From assembly GCF_900880625.1 (NCBI RefSeq), contig NZ_CAAHFB010000001.1, positions 1,240,001 to 1,304,000 on the forward strand: 64,000 nt of DNA. Reading direction: 5' to 3'. Positions 26,378 through 34,557 of the stretch are shown here, one piece after another (within the stretch, counting starts at the first letter, position 1; the number at the start of each line of letters is the position of its first letter). Made by a program: the position numbers and the translations under genes. The notes beneath the pieces were generated by a model. The model was not told the DNA's origin and made no database searches. It was given only the letters and a program-made list of their open reading frames with translations. This DNA comes from Halorhabdus rudnickae (lineage in GTDB: Archaea; Halobacteriota; Halobacteria; Halobacteriales; Haloarculaceae).

Positions 26378-27799
26378 ATGGGTGCGATCGAAGAGGTTTT
26401 CGAGGATCTCGACGCCGACGTCTCCGAGGAGCGCTTCCGGGAGGCAGTCGAGGAGAAAGTCGAACAGATGGGGGGCCTGGCGGACGAGGAAACGGCAGCG
26501 ATGCTCGTCGCTCACAAGCTGACCGAAGGCGAGGTCGAGACCGTCGCCGACATCGAGGCCGGAATGGAAGAGGTACAGTTCCTCGCGAAGGTACTCTCAG
26601 TCGGCGAGTTGCGGACGTTCGAGCGCGACGGCGAGGACGTCGAAGACGGTCGAGTGATAAACGTCGAGGCGGCCGACGAGACCGGCTCGGTCCGGCTGGC
26701 TTTCTGGGACGAGCAGGCCGTCGCGATCGATGAGGGCGAACTCGAGGTCGGCGAGGTTCTCCGCATCAAGGGCCGACCACAGGACGGGTACAACGGCCTT
26801 GAAGTCAGCGTCGACAAGGCCGAACCCGACGACGAGGCGACGATCGATGTCGAGCCTGGCGACGGCGAGACGATCGAGGCACTCACGCTCGGCCAGTCGA
26901 ACGTCTCCGTCCGTGGAGTAGTGCTGGATACCGAGGGGATCCGGACGTTCGATCGCGACGACGGTTCGGAAGGGCGGGTAGCGAACCTGGCGATCGGCGA
27001 CGAGACCGGCCGCGTCCGAGTGACGCTGTGGGACGACCAGGCTGATACCGTCGAGGAAGTCACGGCCGGCGAGACCGTCGAAGTCGTTGACGCGTACGTC
27101 CGCGAGCGCGACGGCGATCTTGAGGTCCACGTGGGCGAGGAGGGAGCCGTCGAGGGACTGGCGGACGCCGACGTCGAGTACGCGCCCGAGACGACGCCCA
27201 TCGACGAGGTAGAGATCGAACGGACGGTCGACATCGGCGGAGTCGTGCGCTCAACGGACCCCAAACGGACGTTCGACCGCGACGACGGCTCGGAAGGGCA
27301 AGTCAAGAACGTCCGCATCCAGGACGACACCGGCGACATCCGGGTCGCGCTGTGGGGGGAGAAAGCCGACCTCGATCTAGCGCCGGGCGACGAAGTCGTC
27401 TGCGCGGACGTCGAAATTCAAGACGGCTGGCAAGACGATCTGGAAGCCTCTGCAGGATGGGGTGCGACAGTCGTCGTCCTCGAAGACGGTGCGTCGATGT
27501 CGTCTGCGCCGGACGCAGCGAGTGGTTCCAACGGCGGAGACGACGGCGCGACCGGATTGTCAGACTTCGCCGACGGCAGCGGTGACGCTGCCGGGAGTAC
27601 GAGTACCGAAGACAGTACAGACGACGGAACGCAAATCGAGCTCACGGGGACAGTCGTCCAGACGGGCGATCCAGTGATCGTCGACGACGGCGAGGAGACT
27701 ATCACCGTCGAGACAGGTGAGTCAGTCCGACTGGGTGAAGAGGTGACGATCCGCGGCAGGCGCCGTGACGGGGACGTCGTGGCCGAGGAGTTGTTCTGA
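26378..27799 (+). CDS. RPA-like single-stranded DNA-binding protein, multiple OB folds
   Basis: 473 residues from ATG 26378 (MGAIEEVFEDLDADVSE); 26339 is upstream of the likely TATA-proximal start and rejected. After a helical N-terminal domain come at least three OB-fold units with similar cores: VLSVGELRTFERDGED / VRLAFWDEQA, VLDTEGIRTFDRDDGSEG / VRVTLWDDQA, and VVRSTDPKRTFDRDDGSEG / IRVALWGEKA, plus a short C-terminal OB-like strand set (TVVQTGDPVIVDDG). No zinc ribbon is seen. It binds ssDNA in replication and repair. It stands just before the histone gene, a grouping known in haloarchaea. Confidence 0.9.
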   Translation: MGAIEEVFEDLDADVSEERFREAVEEKVEQMGGLADEETAAMLVAHKLTEGEVETVADIEAGMEEVQFLAKVLSVGELRTFERDGEDVEDGRVINVEAADETGSVRLAFWDEQAVAIDEGELEVGEVLRIKGRPQDGYNGLEVSVDKAEPDDEATIDVEPGDGETIEALTLGQSNVSVRGVVLDTEGIRTFDRDDGSEGRVANLAIGDETGRVRVTLWDDQADTVEEVTAGETVEVVDAYVRERDGDLEVHVGEEGAVEGLADADVEYAPETTPIDEVEIERTVDIGGVVRSTDPKRTFDRDDGSEGQVKNVRIQDDTGDIRVALWGEKADLDLAPGDEVVCADVEIQDGWQDDLEASAGWGATVVVLEDGASMSSAPDAASGSNGGDDGATGLSDFADGSGDAAGSTSTEDSTDDGTQIELTGTVVQTGDPVIVDDGEETITVETGESVRLGEEVTIRGRRRDGDVVAEELF

Positions 27800-27883
27800 T
27801 CCAGGGGACGAGTACGTCGCTCCGCCGAAAAGTTCCGCGAACGTGAGGAAACCCTTAAGACCCAAACCGCCCCCGTGTGGCGT

Positions 27884-28324
27884 ATGAGCGTCGAGTTACC
27901 GTTCGCCCCCGTCGACTCGATCATCCGACGCAACGCCGGCGGGTTGCGAGTGAGTGCAGAAGCGACAGAAGAACTCACTCGCCGTATCCAGTCAAGCGGG
28001 GCGCAACTGGCGGTCGACGCGGCCGAGCGCGCCAGAGCCGACGGTCGGAAAACGCTGATGGCTCCGGACTTCGGGGTGAACACTGCCCCGGAGAAAGACA
28101 CACTGGAACTGCCGATCGCGCCGGTCGACCGTATCGCGCGGCTGGACATCGACGACCGGTACCGCGTGGCGATGGACGCGCGGATCGCTCTGGCGTCGAT
28201 TCTCGAGGCGGAAGCCGACGACATCGCCGCCGCCGCGGCGCTGCTGGCCGAACACGCAGGGCGCAGAACCGTTAAGGCGGAGGACGTCGAAACGTATTTC
28301 GAATTGCACCAATACGTTGAATGA
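27884..28324 (+). CDS. hstA: Archaeal histone, fused double fold
   Basis: 146 residues from ATG 27884 (MSVELPFAPVDSIIRRNAG). Two histone folds lie in tandem: residues about 1-66 (IIRRNAGGLRVSAEATEEL, ending RKTLMAPDF) and about 76-146 (LPIAPVDRIARLDIDDRYRV, ending RRTVKAEDVETYF). A histone pair on one chain is the haloarchaeal form, half of a tetramer-like particle. It binds DNA and compacts or regulates the chromosome. The stop overlaps the deacetylase start by four bases (ATGA), so the two are coupled. Confidence 0.93.
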   Translation: MSVELPFAPVDSIIRRNAGGLRVSAEATEELTRRIQSSGAQLAVDAAERARADGRKTLMAPDFGVNTAPEKDTLELPIAPVDRIARLDIDDRYRVAMDARIALASILEAEADDIAAAAALLAEHAGRRTVKAEDVETYFELHQYVE

Positions 28325-29331
28325 AATTCGGCTATCGCGAGATCTGCCTGGAACACGACACCGGAAGCCGCCATCCGGAGAGTCCTGACCGTCTTCGGGC
28401 GATCAGACGGGCACTCGACGACGCGGAGGACATCGAGTACGTAGCGGCGGACGCGGCGACGAAGGCGGAAGTCGCGTCCGTCCACGCGGACGAATACGTC
28501 CGATCCGTGCGCCAGTTCTGCGCGGACGGCGGCGGTAACTGGGACGCCGACACGGTCGCCGTCGAGGAGACATGGGACGCGGCGATGGCCAGTGCCGGGC
28601 TTGCGGCCTGGGCGGCCGAGGCTGCGCTGGACGGCGCCGACGGCGCTGAAACCCCGTTCTCGCTGGGCCGACCACCCGGACACCACGCCGTCGCCGACGA
28701 CGCGATGGGATTTTGTTTCGTCAACAACGTCGCCGTCGCGGCCGAGCGTGCCCTCTCGGAACGCGATGTCGATCGTGTAGCTATTTTGGACTGGGACGTC
28801 CACCACGGCAACGGCACCCAAGACATCTTCTACGATCGAGGCGACGTCTACTACGTCTCGTTTCACGAGGAAGGACTGTATCCCGGGACTGGAGACATCA
28901 GTGAATCTGGGGACGGCGAAGGGGAAGGCCAAACGATGAACGTCCCGTTTCCGCCGGGCTGTGGCGACGCGGACTATCTGTCGGTCTACGATACGATCGT
29001 CGAGCCGGAGTTCGAAGCGTTCGATCCGGACCTGCTGCTGGTGAGCGCTGGCTTCGACGCTCACGAACAGGACCCGATCTCGCGGATGCTCGTCTCGACT
29101 GGGGGCTACGGCGTGCTCGCCAAACGGCTGGCCGACTTCGCCGAGCGGACCGACGCGCCGCTCGCGTTCGTCCTCGAAGGTGGGTACGGCCTCGAGACGC
29201 TCTCTTCGGGAGTCCGCGAGGTCCACGACGTCCTAGGAGGCAAAGAACTAGCCGACGTCGACACGGAGCCAAGCGAGGACGGTCGTAACGTCAGGGATGC
29301 CCTTGTCTATCAGGGCTTCGGGCCACAGTAA
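28321..29331 (+). CDS. Histone deacetylase family (acetoin utilisation/AcuC-like) enzyme
   Basis: 336 residues. Zinc-hydrolase marks are clear: RPPGHHAVADDAMGF with His121-His122, ILDWDVHHGNGTQD with His161-His162, SAGFDAHEQDP and a C-terminal EGGYGL. The family removes acetyl groups from lysines or small amines. It is coupled by a four-base overlap to the histone gene. That makes the histone or another chromatin protein a plausible substrate in this archaeon. Its 3' end overlaps the convergent CCA-enzyme gene by 22 bases. Confidence 0.92.
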   Translation: MKFGYREICLEHDTGSRHPESPDRLRAIRRALDDAEDIEYVAADAATKAEVASVHADEYVRSVRQFCADGGGNWDADTVAVEETWDAAMASAGLAAWAAEAALDGADGAETPFSLGRPPGHHAVADDAMGFCFVNNVAVAAERALSERDVDRVAILDWDVHHGNGTQDIFYDRGDVYYVSFHEEGLYPGTGDISESGDGEGEGQTMNVPFPPGCGDADYLSVYDTIVEPEFEAFDPDLLLVSAGFDAHEQDPISRMLVSTGGYGVLAKRLADFAERTDAPLAFVLEGGYGLETLSSGVREVHDVLGGKELADVDTEPSEDGRNVRDALVYQGFGPQ

Positions 29332-30662
29332 CCCGCGAGTTCCGTTCCGAACTCGGTGGCGAGTTCGGCGACACCCCCACCGACAAGTACCGTGTATTCG
29401 TCGGCGAGCGCCCGCTCGACCGCCGCGCCAAGCGCCACGTCGAAGACGGCGTCACTTCGGAGCAAGTCAGTCGCGGTCCGATGTTCGCGCTCGCGTTCGA
29501 CCACGTATCGATCCTCGTCGACGAACGGGCCATAGGCGTCCCCGTCCCGATACGCGTCGTAGAACCCTTCGGCGTGTTCCCGGACGGCCACCGGCGGCCC
29601 TTCGTGACGTTCAACTGCGGGCCGTTCGGTGACTTCCAGCTCCGCAAGCAAGACGGTCCGCTCTCTGGCGAAGGCGTCGGCACGGAGGACGTCGAACCCG
29701 TTGCGGTCGAGCAGCCCAACGATGCCTTCGAGGGATTTTTCGAGTTGGGGGTAGAGGTCGTCCTCTACCAGATCTGGTGTCCCAAACGTGACCGCGAGCG
29801 GGGTCGTTCCGCGCCGATCGAAGAACGAACGGGCATCGGAAGGTGAGAGTGGATCGGGTTCGGACGGTTCGAACAGCGATTCCCGAGGATCGGCGAGGAA
29901 CTCGCGAGCGTAGTGCTGGAAGGCGGCGAGGTTGGCCGAAGAGAGGGCAGCCGCGACGTTCCGTTCGGGATCAGTCGGGTCGATCATCACGAGATCGTCT
30001 CGGAAAGTGGCATCGCCATGGGACTCCGGGTCGAATCGGACAGGAGGGTGCCAGTCGGCGGCGGCTTCGAGCAGGGGGAGAAAGCCGCCGTGTTCGAGGA
30101 CAAGCAGTTCTGTCAAGTAGCCCGAGAAGCCCCGTGTCCGGAGATCGCTGCCGTAGACGCCGATACCCTTCAGGAAGGCTTTGCAGAGTCGCACGTCGGC
30201 AGTGAGATCCTCGTCGAGTCGCGCCTCGATGTAGTGGGTGTGGAAAGGGGTGCGATCGACGGCAGACTGGATCGCCGTGGCAGCTTCGACAGCATAACAC
30301 GGCACGAGGTCGATGTCGTAGCCATCGACCTCGCCGACGACGTAGGGGTGTTCGGCGTACTCCTCGTGGCCCTCTGGCAGGACTGCGTGGCCGATCTCGA
30401 GACCGACTGTTTCGAGAGTTTCGCGGTCGATTTCGGGTGGGAAGCGCACGAAGACGTCGATGTCGCGGTCGCCGGCAATCCAGGTGTCCCTGGCAGTACT
30501 GCCGACGAGCATCACGTCACCCGCGATGTCGCGGGCGTCGATTGCGCTTTCGGCCCGTTCGATCACTGTCTCGGCGACGTATCGGAGACGACGGCGCTCC
30601 TCGGCGTCGGGGTCGACGCGTTCGCGAACGGATTCGAGTACCGGCGTGACCGCGTCGCTCAT
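29310..30662 (-). CDS. cca: CCA-adding enzyme (tRNA nucleotidyltransferase), class I
   Basis: 450 residues, right length for archaeal class I CCA enzymes. The catalytic motif DVMLVGSTARDTWIAGDRD and DIDVFVRFP (two carboxylates) lies near residues 46-70, with the third Asp in GYDIDLVPCYAV. Then come the central CCA-specific segment (HTHYIEARL and RLCKAFLKGIGVYGSDL) and the C-terminal tail. It adds CCA to tRNA 3' ends; none of the four tRNA genes here encodes CCA. Convergent with the deacetylase, with a 22-base overlap. Confidence 0.95.
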   Translation of the reverse strand: MSDAVTPVLESVRERVDPDAEERRRLRYVAETVIERAESAIDARDIAGDVMLVGSTARDTWIAGDRDIDVFVRFPPEIDRETLETVGLEIGHAVLPEGHEEYAEHPYVVGEVDGYDIDLVPCYAVEAATAIQSAVDRTPFHTHYIEARLDEDLTADVRLCKAFLKGIGVYGSDLRTRGFSGYLTELLVLEHGGFLPLLEAAADWHPPVRFDPESHGDATFRDDLVMIDPTDPERNVAAALSSANLAAFQHYAREFLADPRESLFEPSEPDPLSPSDARSFFDRRGTTPLAVTFGTPDLVEDDLYPQLEKSLEGIVGLLDRNGFDVLRADAFARERTVLLAELEVTERPAVERHEGPPVAVREHAEGFYDAYRDGDAYGPFVDEDRYVVEREREHRTATDLLRSDAVFDVALGAAVERALADEYTVLVGGGVAELATEFGTELAGYCGPKP

Positions 30663-30776
30663 ACCAAAAGTGATTCGACAGAAACGGGAAAGGGTATCGG
30701 TGCGACGTGACCGCCGTCAGGCACCGGACTCGAAACGAAAGCCCTATCAAATAACTCCGACTACTCCGGAATGTCT

Positions 30777-30849
30777 GCCGCCGTAGCTCAGATGGTAGAG
30801 CACCACGCTGTTAACGTGGTTGTCCCAGGTTCGAGTCCTGGCGGCGGCG
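30777..30849 (+). tRNA. tRNA-Asn(GTT)
   Basis: 73 bases. Acceptor gccgccg pairs with cggcggc, discriminator G. The anticodon stem ccacg / cgtgg encloses ctgttaa, anticodon GTT. T arm ccagg-ttcgagt-cctgg is perfect. No encoded CCA. Downstream sequence carries decayed copies of its 3' region. Confidence 0.96.
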
Positions 30850-30984
30850 CTTTCTGCTGTGAACAAGACGACGAGCGTAGCGAGGCAAACGAAGTGAACC
30901 CTCGATGCGAGCGGTGTAACCGCGAGCGAGAGCGAGTCGTCGATAAGTAGCGAGAGCAACATACGCCAGGACTCGATCACGCGA

Positions 30985-31316
30985 GTCCCAGCTCGCACAA
31001 CGAAGTAAGCAGGAGCGTCTCGCATTGGTTCGAGCCCTGCGGCGATCGGAAGACCGTTGGTCTTGATAGTCGGACAGAAATAAAATATTTCTTATAACTG
31101 CGGCGCAAAATCGCAGAGCGATTTTCCGGCCCACGAGAGCTGCCACGCAGTTCTCGGGCAGCGCTTGCCATTCTTGGGTGGGGTGGTTATCTGCCGGGCG
31201 ACAACGCCATCGAAATACGGCGCAATCCGGGACTCGAACACGGAAGTCCCAGCTCGCGCAATGAACGAAGTGAACGAACAAGATCGTCTTGCGTCGGTTC
31301 GGGTTCTGGCAGCGGC
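30985..31316. repeat. Decayed direct repeats behind tRNA-Asn
   Basis: Two imperfect copies of about 65 bases start at 30985 and 31246 (both gtcccagctcgc, then caa and aacgaagt). Each ends in a T-arm-like ggttcgagccctgcggcg (31027-31044) or ggttcgggttctggcagcgg (31296-31315), resembling the tRNA-Asn 3' part ccaggttcgagtcctggcgg. The 573 bases between the two tRNA genes hold no supported gene. A similar cagcccgcaca stretch occurs again near 31565. The pattern fits repeated integration at the tRNA. Confidence 0.6.
31107..31125. terminator. Perfect 8-bp hairpin
   Basis: aaaatcgc and gcgatttt are perfectly complementary with a 3-base loop; the T-rich arm reads out on the plus strand. It could terminate transcription coming from tRNA-Asn, or be a relic of a mobile element end. 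It lies in the gene-free stretch between the two tRNA genes. Confidence 0.35.
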
Positions 31317-31422
31317 TTGGTAGCGACTAAAGGAGAGATTTCGCATGTCGGCTTATTCGGATGGGCAGCCTGGCTGTCGAAGACGGTACAATTTAGTTGG
31401 CCGACGAGATATGGCCGAGTGA

Positions 31423-31497
31423 GGGCCCGTATCTCAGTCTGGTTAGAGAGAGCGGCTCATAACCGCTTCGTCCTTGGTTCAAATCCGAGCGGGCCCA
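31423..31497 (+). tRNA. tRNA with CAT anticodon (Ile2 or elongator Met)
   Basis: 75 bases. Acceptor gggcccg pairs with cgggccc, discriminator A. The anticodon stem agcgg / ccgct encloses ctcataa, anticodon CAT. T arm ttgg-ttcaaat-ccga is present. CAT-anticodon tRNAs are initiator Met, elongator Met or Ile2 (modified to read AUA). The acceptor is not that of an initiator. The choice between Ile2 and elongator Met cannot be made by eye. Confidence 0.9.
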
Positions 31498-31616
31498 CTC
31501 AGCATGTCGCGGACGAAGGTGAAAGGCTGCTGTATTACCCCACGGATTTGAGCCCAGGCAGTCACAGCCCGCACAGCGAGCGGAGCAAGCAAGCAGGACC
31601 AATTCCACCGCTCGGT

Positions 31617-32018
31617 GAGGACACCTACAGCGAGGTCGTCGGACCGGAAATCGCGGATCACGTGACCCCACTCTTCGAATGGATCTGCCAGCGGGCATTG
31701 CCACGATTGCTCGACCGGCAGTTCACCGATGTCGGTCGGTGGTGGTTCAAGGAACAGGAACTAGATGTCCCCGGGCTGAGTCGGGAGGACTCGTGGCTGG
31801 CGAGGGCAAGCTCACGTCCGATCCCGTGAGTGAGGGGGATGCTTTCGGATCTCGAACGGACGACAGCAGCGGTCCGCTGGTCGGACGAACCAGCGGACGC
31901 CGACCTGCTGTACGTCTTGTTCAGTCGCTCCGGATACTCCGACGATGTCGAACAGACGGCAGCTGCCCGAAGCGACGTTCGTCTCTTCGGTCTGGCTGAC
32001 GTACTGTCTGTGTTGTGA
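31617..32018 (+). pseudogene. Archaeal DUF234-type ATPase, C-terminal remnant with two frameshifts
   Basis: Three frames in succession give one protein end. The first gives DTYSEVVGPEIADHVTPLF and then VGRWWFKEQELDVPGL. The second, from about 31793, gives VAGEGKLTSDPVSEG. The third, from about 31838, gives MLSDLERTTAAVRW and ends LYVLFSRSGYSDD ... VRLFGLADVLSVL. This is the order of the DUF234 C-terminal domain of archaeal ATPases. The P-loop part is missing upstream, where the tRNA begins. It sits 120 bases after the CAT tRNA, typical of decayed element cargo. Confidence 0.75.
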
Positions 32019-32190
32019 GCCGTGACACCCTTTGTTCCTCATTAGTGCGATACACAACGTGAATTCAGCACTCGCGATTGGTTATCCGTGAGCGCTTCAG
32101 AGGCACATAGTATGCAATGATCCACACGGTAACTGCGGTATCTGTATATCACGTGGCGAAGGTAACAATCCAAGACCCTCCACCGAAAGA

Positions 32191-32226
32191 ATGACAGAAC
32201 TAGTCTAGTTCTATGACAGCTCTAGT
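32191..32226 (+). promoter_or_regulatory. Operator-like palindrome and direct repeat
   Basis: A 17-base perfect palindrome agaactagtctagttct lies at 32196-32212. It is part of a direct repeat atgacagNNctagt at 32191-32204 and 32213-32226, spaced 22 bases (two helical turns). It precedes the small gene at 32269 by about 45 bases. Such phased sites usually bind a dimeric repressor, often an antitoxin that controls its own operon. Confidence 0.5.
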
Positions 32227-32268
32227 AAGAAATCCGACTTACTGTCTCAAACCTACTGTCTGCTGTTG

Positions 32269-32466
32269 ATGGAGAAGCAAGCTGTCAAACCGTCTGCGTT
32301 GCAGGACCGCGCTGCTCACTATCAGCCCGAAGCGGCACTCGACTTGCGTGCTGTCATCGATGAACTCCTCGAGTACCGAGAGACAGAAGGCGAGGCGACA
32401 GCTGATCGGCTCCCCGAATGGGAAGCGTTCAAACAGACAGCAACAGAGTATGACATCACCCTATGA
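32269..32466 (+). CDS. Small acidic helical protein, possible antitoxin
   Basis: 65 residues from ATG 32269 (MEKQAVKPSALQDRAAHY). Two or three predicted helices (ALDLRAVIDELLEYRETEG, LPEWEAFKQTATEYD), acidic, no membrane segment. No family recognised. A phased operator-like repeat precedes it and a second short reading frame overlaps its stop (ATGA), which is the layout of a toxin-antitoxin pair. The second frame has an internal stop. Function is therefore only suggested. Confidence 0.5.
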   Translation: MEKQAVKPSALQDRAAHYQPEAALDLRAVIDELLEYRETEGEATADRLPEWEAFKQTATEYDITL

Positions 32467-32621
32467 GTGAACGTTCCAGATTCGGCTAGGACTATATCGG
32501 GACAGAACTCCGGACGATCGCGGTCAACTCGGGAACTATCAGTAACGGTATGAGAGATATTGGGACCGTAGGCAATGACGTCGCTTTCCGAGATCGGCGC
32601 TATTCAACTCAATCAGTATAG
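32463..32621 (+). pseudogene. Short overlapping frame with an internal stop
   Basis: The ATG at 32463 overlaps the stop of the 65-residue gene. After eight codons a TAG occurs, then the frame stays open for 43 codons (DYIGTELRTIAVNSGTISNG, ending in RRYSTQSV) to a TAG at 32619. If the first TAG is a nonsense mutation, this was a 52-residue partner of the upstream gene. No family recognised. Confidence 0.3.
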
Positions 32622-32672
32622 ATCGAAAAGGATCACGCTGAAACAGATCTCATATCGATGCATTCCATGCGG

Positions 32673-33200
32673 TCAATGATCCGGTGAAGCCCGATTGTAG
32701 GTGAGCTCTATCGCGGTTCGCTCTAATTGCAACTGACAAACGTACACCAGCCTCTTGTCTGGATTTGTGGGTTGAGATAGTCCAGTCGTCCTTTCAGGAG
32801 TTTTTTGCTCGGCAGCTAATTGTATTGCTCGACGTTGATCTCCTTTGAGCTTAGAAGATCCGGTCTTCGCCTCGATAAAGATACGTCGCCTGACATCGTA
32901 GTCTGGTAGCGTGGCCTCGAAGCTGAAATCAGGCTCCCATGTGACTTCTTTATCGTTGTCATCATCCAGAAAACACAATCTTTGGACAACGCTCGGGCCT
33001 TTCACATGTGAAATCCAGATTCTGGTATCAGCGTTCTCGATTTCAGTATCGGCGAGAAGTGAGGGGGTTTGTCTGATTTGACTTTTGAGGTAAATCCCAC
33101 TCAGAAATTCTCCGAACATCCCCTTCTCTTTGTTCGGGAAATGGTCGATGTCTTCTATAGTGATACGCTGGGTGGAAGAATTCTCGTGATCGAACTCCAT
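32673..33200 (-). CDS. PD-(D/E)XK nuclease-like hypothetical protein
   Basis: 175 residues. The likely nuclease core is Glu31 in MFGEFLSGIYL, Asp91 in WEPDFSFEATL and Glu110-x-Lys112 in IFIEAKTGSSK, followed by a helix with DQRRAIQLAAEQ. This E / D / ExK order is the hallmark of the PD-(D/E)XK fold used by restriction and repair nucleases. No specificity or methyltransferase partner lies next to it. It is a solitary accessory gene between the tRNA-linked debris and a Fic gene. Activity is inferred from the motif alone. Confidence 0.6.
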   Translation of the reverse strand: MEFDHENSSTQRITIEDIDHFPNKEKGMFGEFLSGIYLKSQIRQTPSLLADTEIENADTRIWISHVKGPSVVQRLCFLDDDNDKEVTWEPDFSFEATLPDYDVRRRIFIEAKTGSSKLKGDQRRAIQLAAEQKTPERTTGLSQPTNPDKRLVYVCQLQLERTAIELTYNRASPDH

Positions 33201-33300
33201 GGGACAATTATGCGAGGATTCGTAATATATCCCTCATCCTGCTTACGTTATTGTTTGATGTCGATAGACGGAGAGACCGACGCCTGACCACCCCTACAAA

Positions 33301-34557
33301 CTATGACCGCAGTACGGATGACGGAGCGGGTAGATTGGCCACGTCTCGTTCGACAATGTCCATGATTTGCGTGGCGACAAACTCTCGGTTTCGCTCTTTC
33401 GTGTCCACCTGTGAGAGAACGTCATCTTCGACAAGTTGCTCTACGGCACTGTTGGCTGCTGGGTACGACATGTCGATCTGATCTGCTGCGGTCGGCACAG
33501 TCAGATACGGCTGTTCGAACAGTACTTCCAGCAGTCGTTGCACGGATTGCGGGGTAGACGCGTATTGCTCTCCGTACGATTCGTATAGCTCGTAGAGGAG
33601 ACTCGCACGGCAGAGGGCTTCTTCCGCCTGGTCTCTCATTCCAGTGATGAAAAATCGAAGCCACTCTTCCCACGCGCCGTTCTCACTGACGGCCAGCAAT
33701 CGATCGGTGTACTCCTCTCGATTTTCCTTGATATAGGCGCTCATGTAGAACAACGGTGTCGTGAGCAGGTCACAGGCGACCAAAAGGAGCAATGCGACGA
33801 GGCGACCGACCCGACCGTTGCCGTCCGTGAACGGATGGATCGTTTCGATCTGATAGTGGACGAGTGCAACGTCGACGATTGATGGATACTCCGAAGGTGA
33901 TTGGATATACGAGAGGAGGTCGTCCATCATCGATTCGACCATGGCAGCCTTCGGTGGGACGAACCGAACTGATTGCTTCCAGGGCTCGTTCGACTCCTCG
34001 ATCCAGGCATAGTCAGGACGGAACTGGCCGGGGAGTGGATCCTCCTCGTCAGTATACCCGGTTTCCATGACCGTCTCGTGGAGATCTGTGATGAGATCCG
34101 CGGTGATGTTCTCCCGGGAACGCCCTTCCGCGAGGAGACGAGCACCCGCTTCTCGGAGGGCTTCGACGTAGTTGAGTGCCTCCTGGACATCGCGGCTTCG
34201 GGCGGCAGTATCTCCAGCGGCTGTTGCTCGATACATGTCGGTCGTCGTCACCTGTGTCCCTTCAATCTGTGAGGACTGTTCGGCTTCTTTGTACAGGAGC
34301 GGTCGAAAAACGGTCTCTGCTGCGTCGGCTTGACTGCGAAATCCGTCGAGCCGGCCGAGCGCGTGAGCGGCCCGCTCGACTTGCTTCAGGACCGTATCGG
34401 AGAGGTCAATCTCCGGCGGCAGCGGATCCGGTTTGTAGAACTTCCCGAACGGGACGCCCCTGTCGGAACGCACTGGGCGATACATCCCAGGGGCTCGTTC
34501 AGGAAGATCGAATCCGTCTTGCATTACACTGTTGTTCGTCCCTGTTAGTAAAGACAT
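33301..34557 (-). CDS. Fic-domain protein (class II, AMPylator-type)
   Basis: 418 residues; ATG 34557 is used, ATG 34524 is an alternative. The Fic active site HPFTDGNGRVGRL starts at His241, complete with catalytic His and the Asn/Arg of the anion site. The N-terminal inhibitory motif SSQIEG at 95-100 matches the (S/T)xxxE(G/N) helix of class II Fic proteins. The C-terminus is a winged helix (VPTAADQIDMSYPAANSAV). Such proteins transfer AMP to target proteins and are common in mobile DNA. The target is unknown. It lies in the accessory strip behind the CAT tRNA. Confidence 0.9.
   Translation of the reverse strand: MSLLTGTNNSVMQDGFDLPERAPGMYRPVRSDRGVPFGKFYKPDPLPPEIDLSDTVLKQVERAAHALGRLDGFRSQADAAETVFRPLLYKEAEQSSQIEGTQVTTTDMYRATAAGDTAARSRDVQEALNYVEALREAGARLLAEGRSRENITADLITDLHETVMETGYTDEEDPLPGQFRPDYAWIEESNEPWKQSVRFVPPKAAMVESMMDDLLSYIQSPSEYPSIVDVALVHYQIETIHPFTDGNGRVGRLVALLLLVACDLLTTPLFYMSAYIKENREEYTDRLLAVSENGAWEEWLRFFITGMRDQAEEALCRASLLYELYESYGEQYASTPQSVQRLLEVLFEQPYLTVPTAADQIDMSYPAANSAVEQLVEDDVLSQVDTKERNREFVATQIMDIVERDVANLPAPSSVLRS

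Noticed and set aside
27418-29226. 602-codon frame on the minus strand across the histone and deacetylase genes
   Set aside because: Shadow of the GC-rich real genes on the plus strand; composition is not that of haloarchaeal protein and no motif appears.
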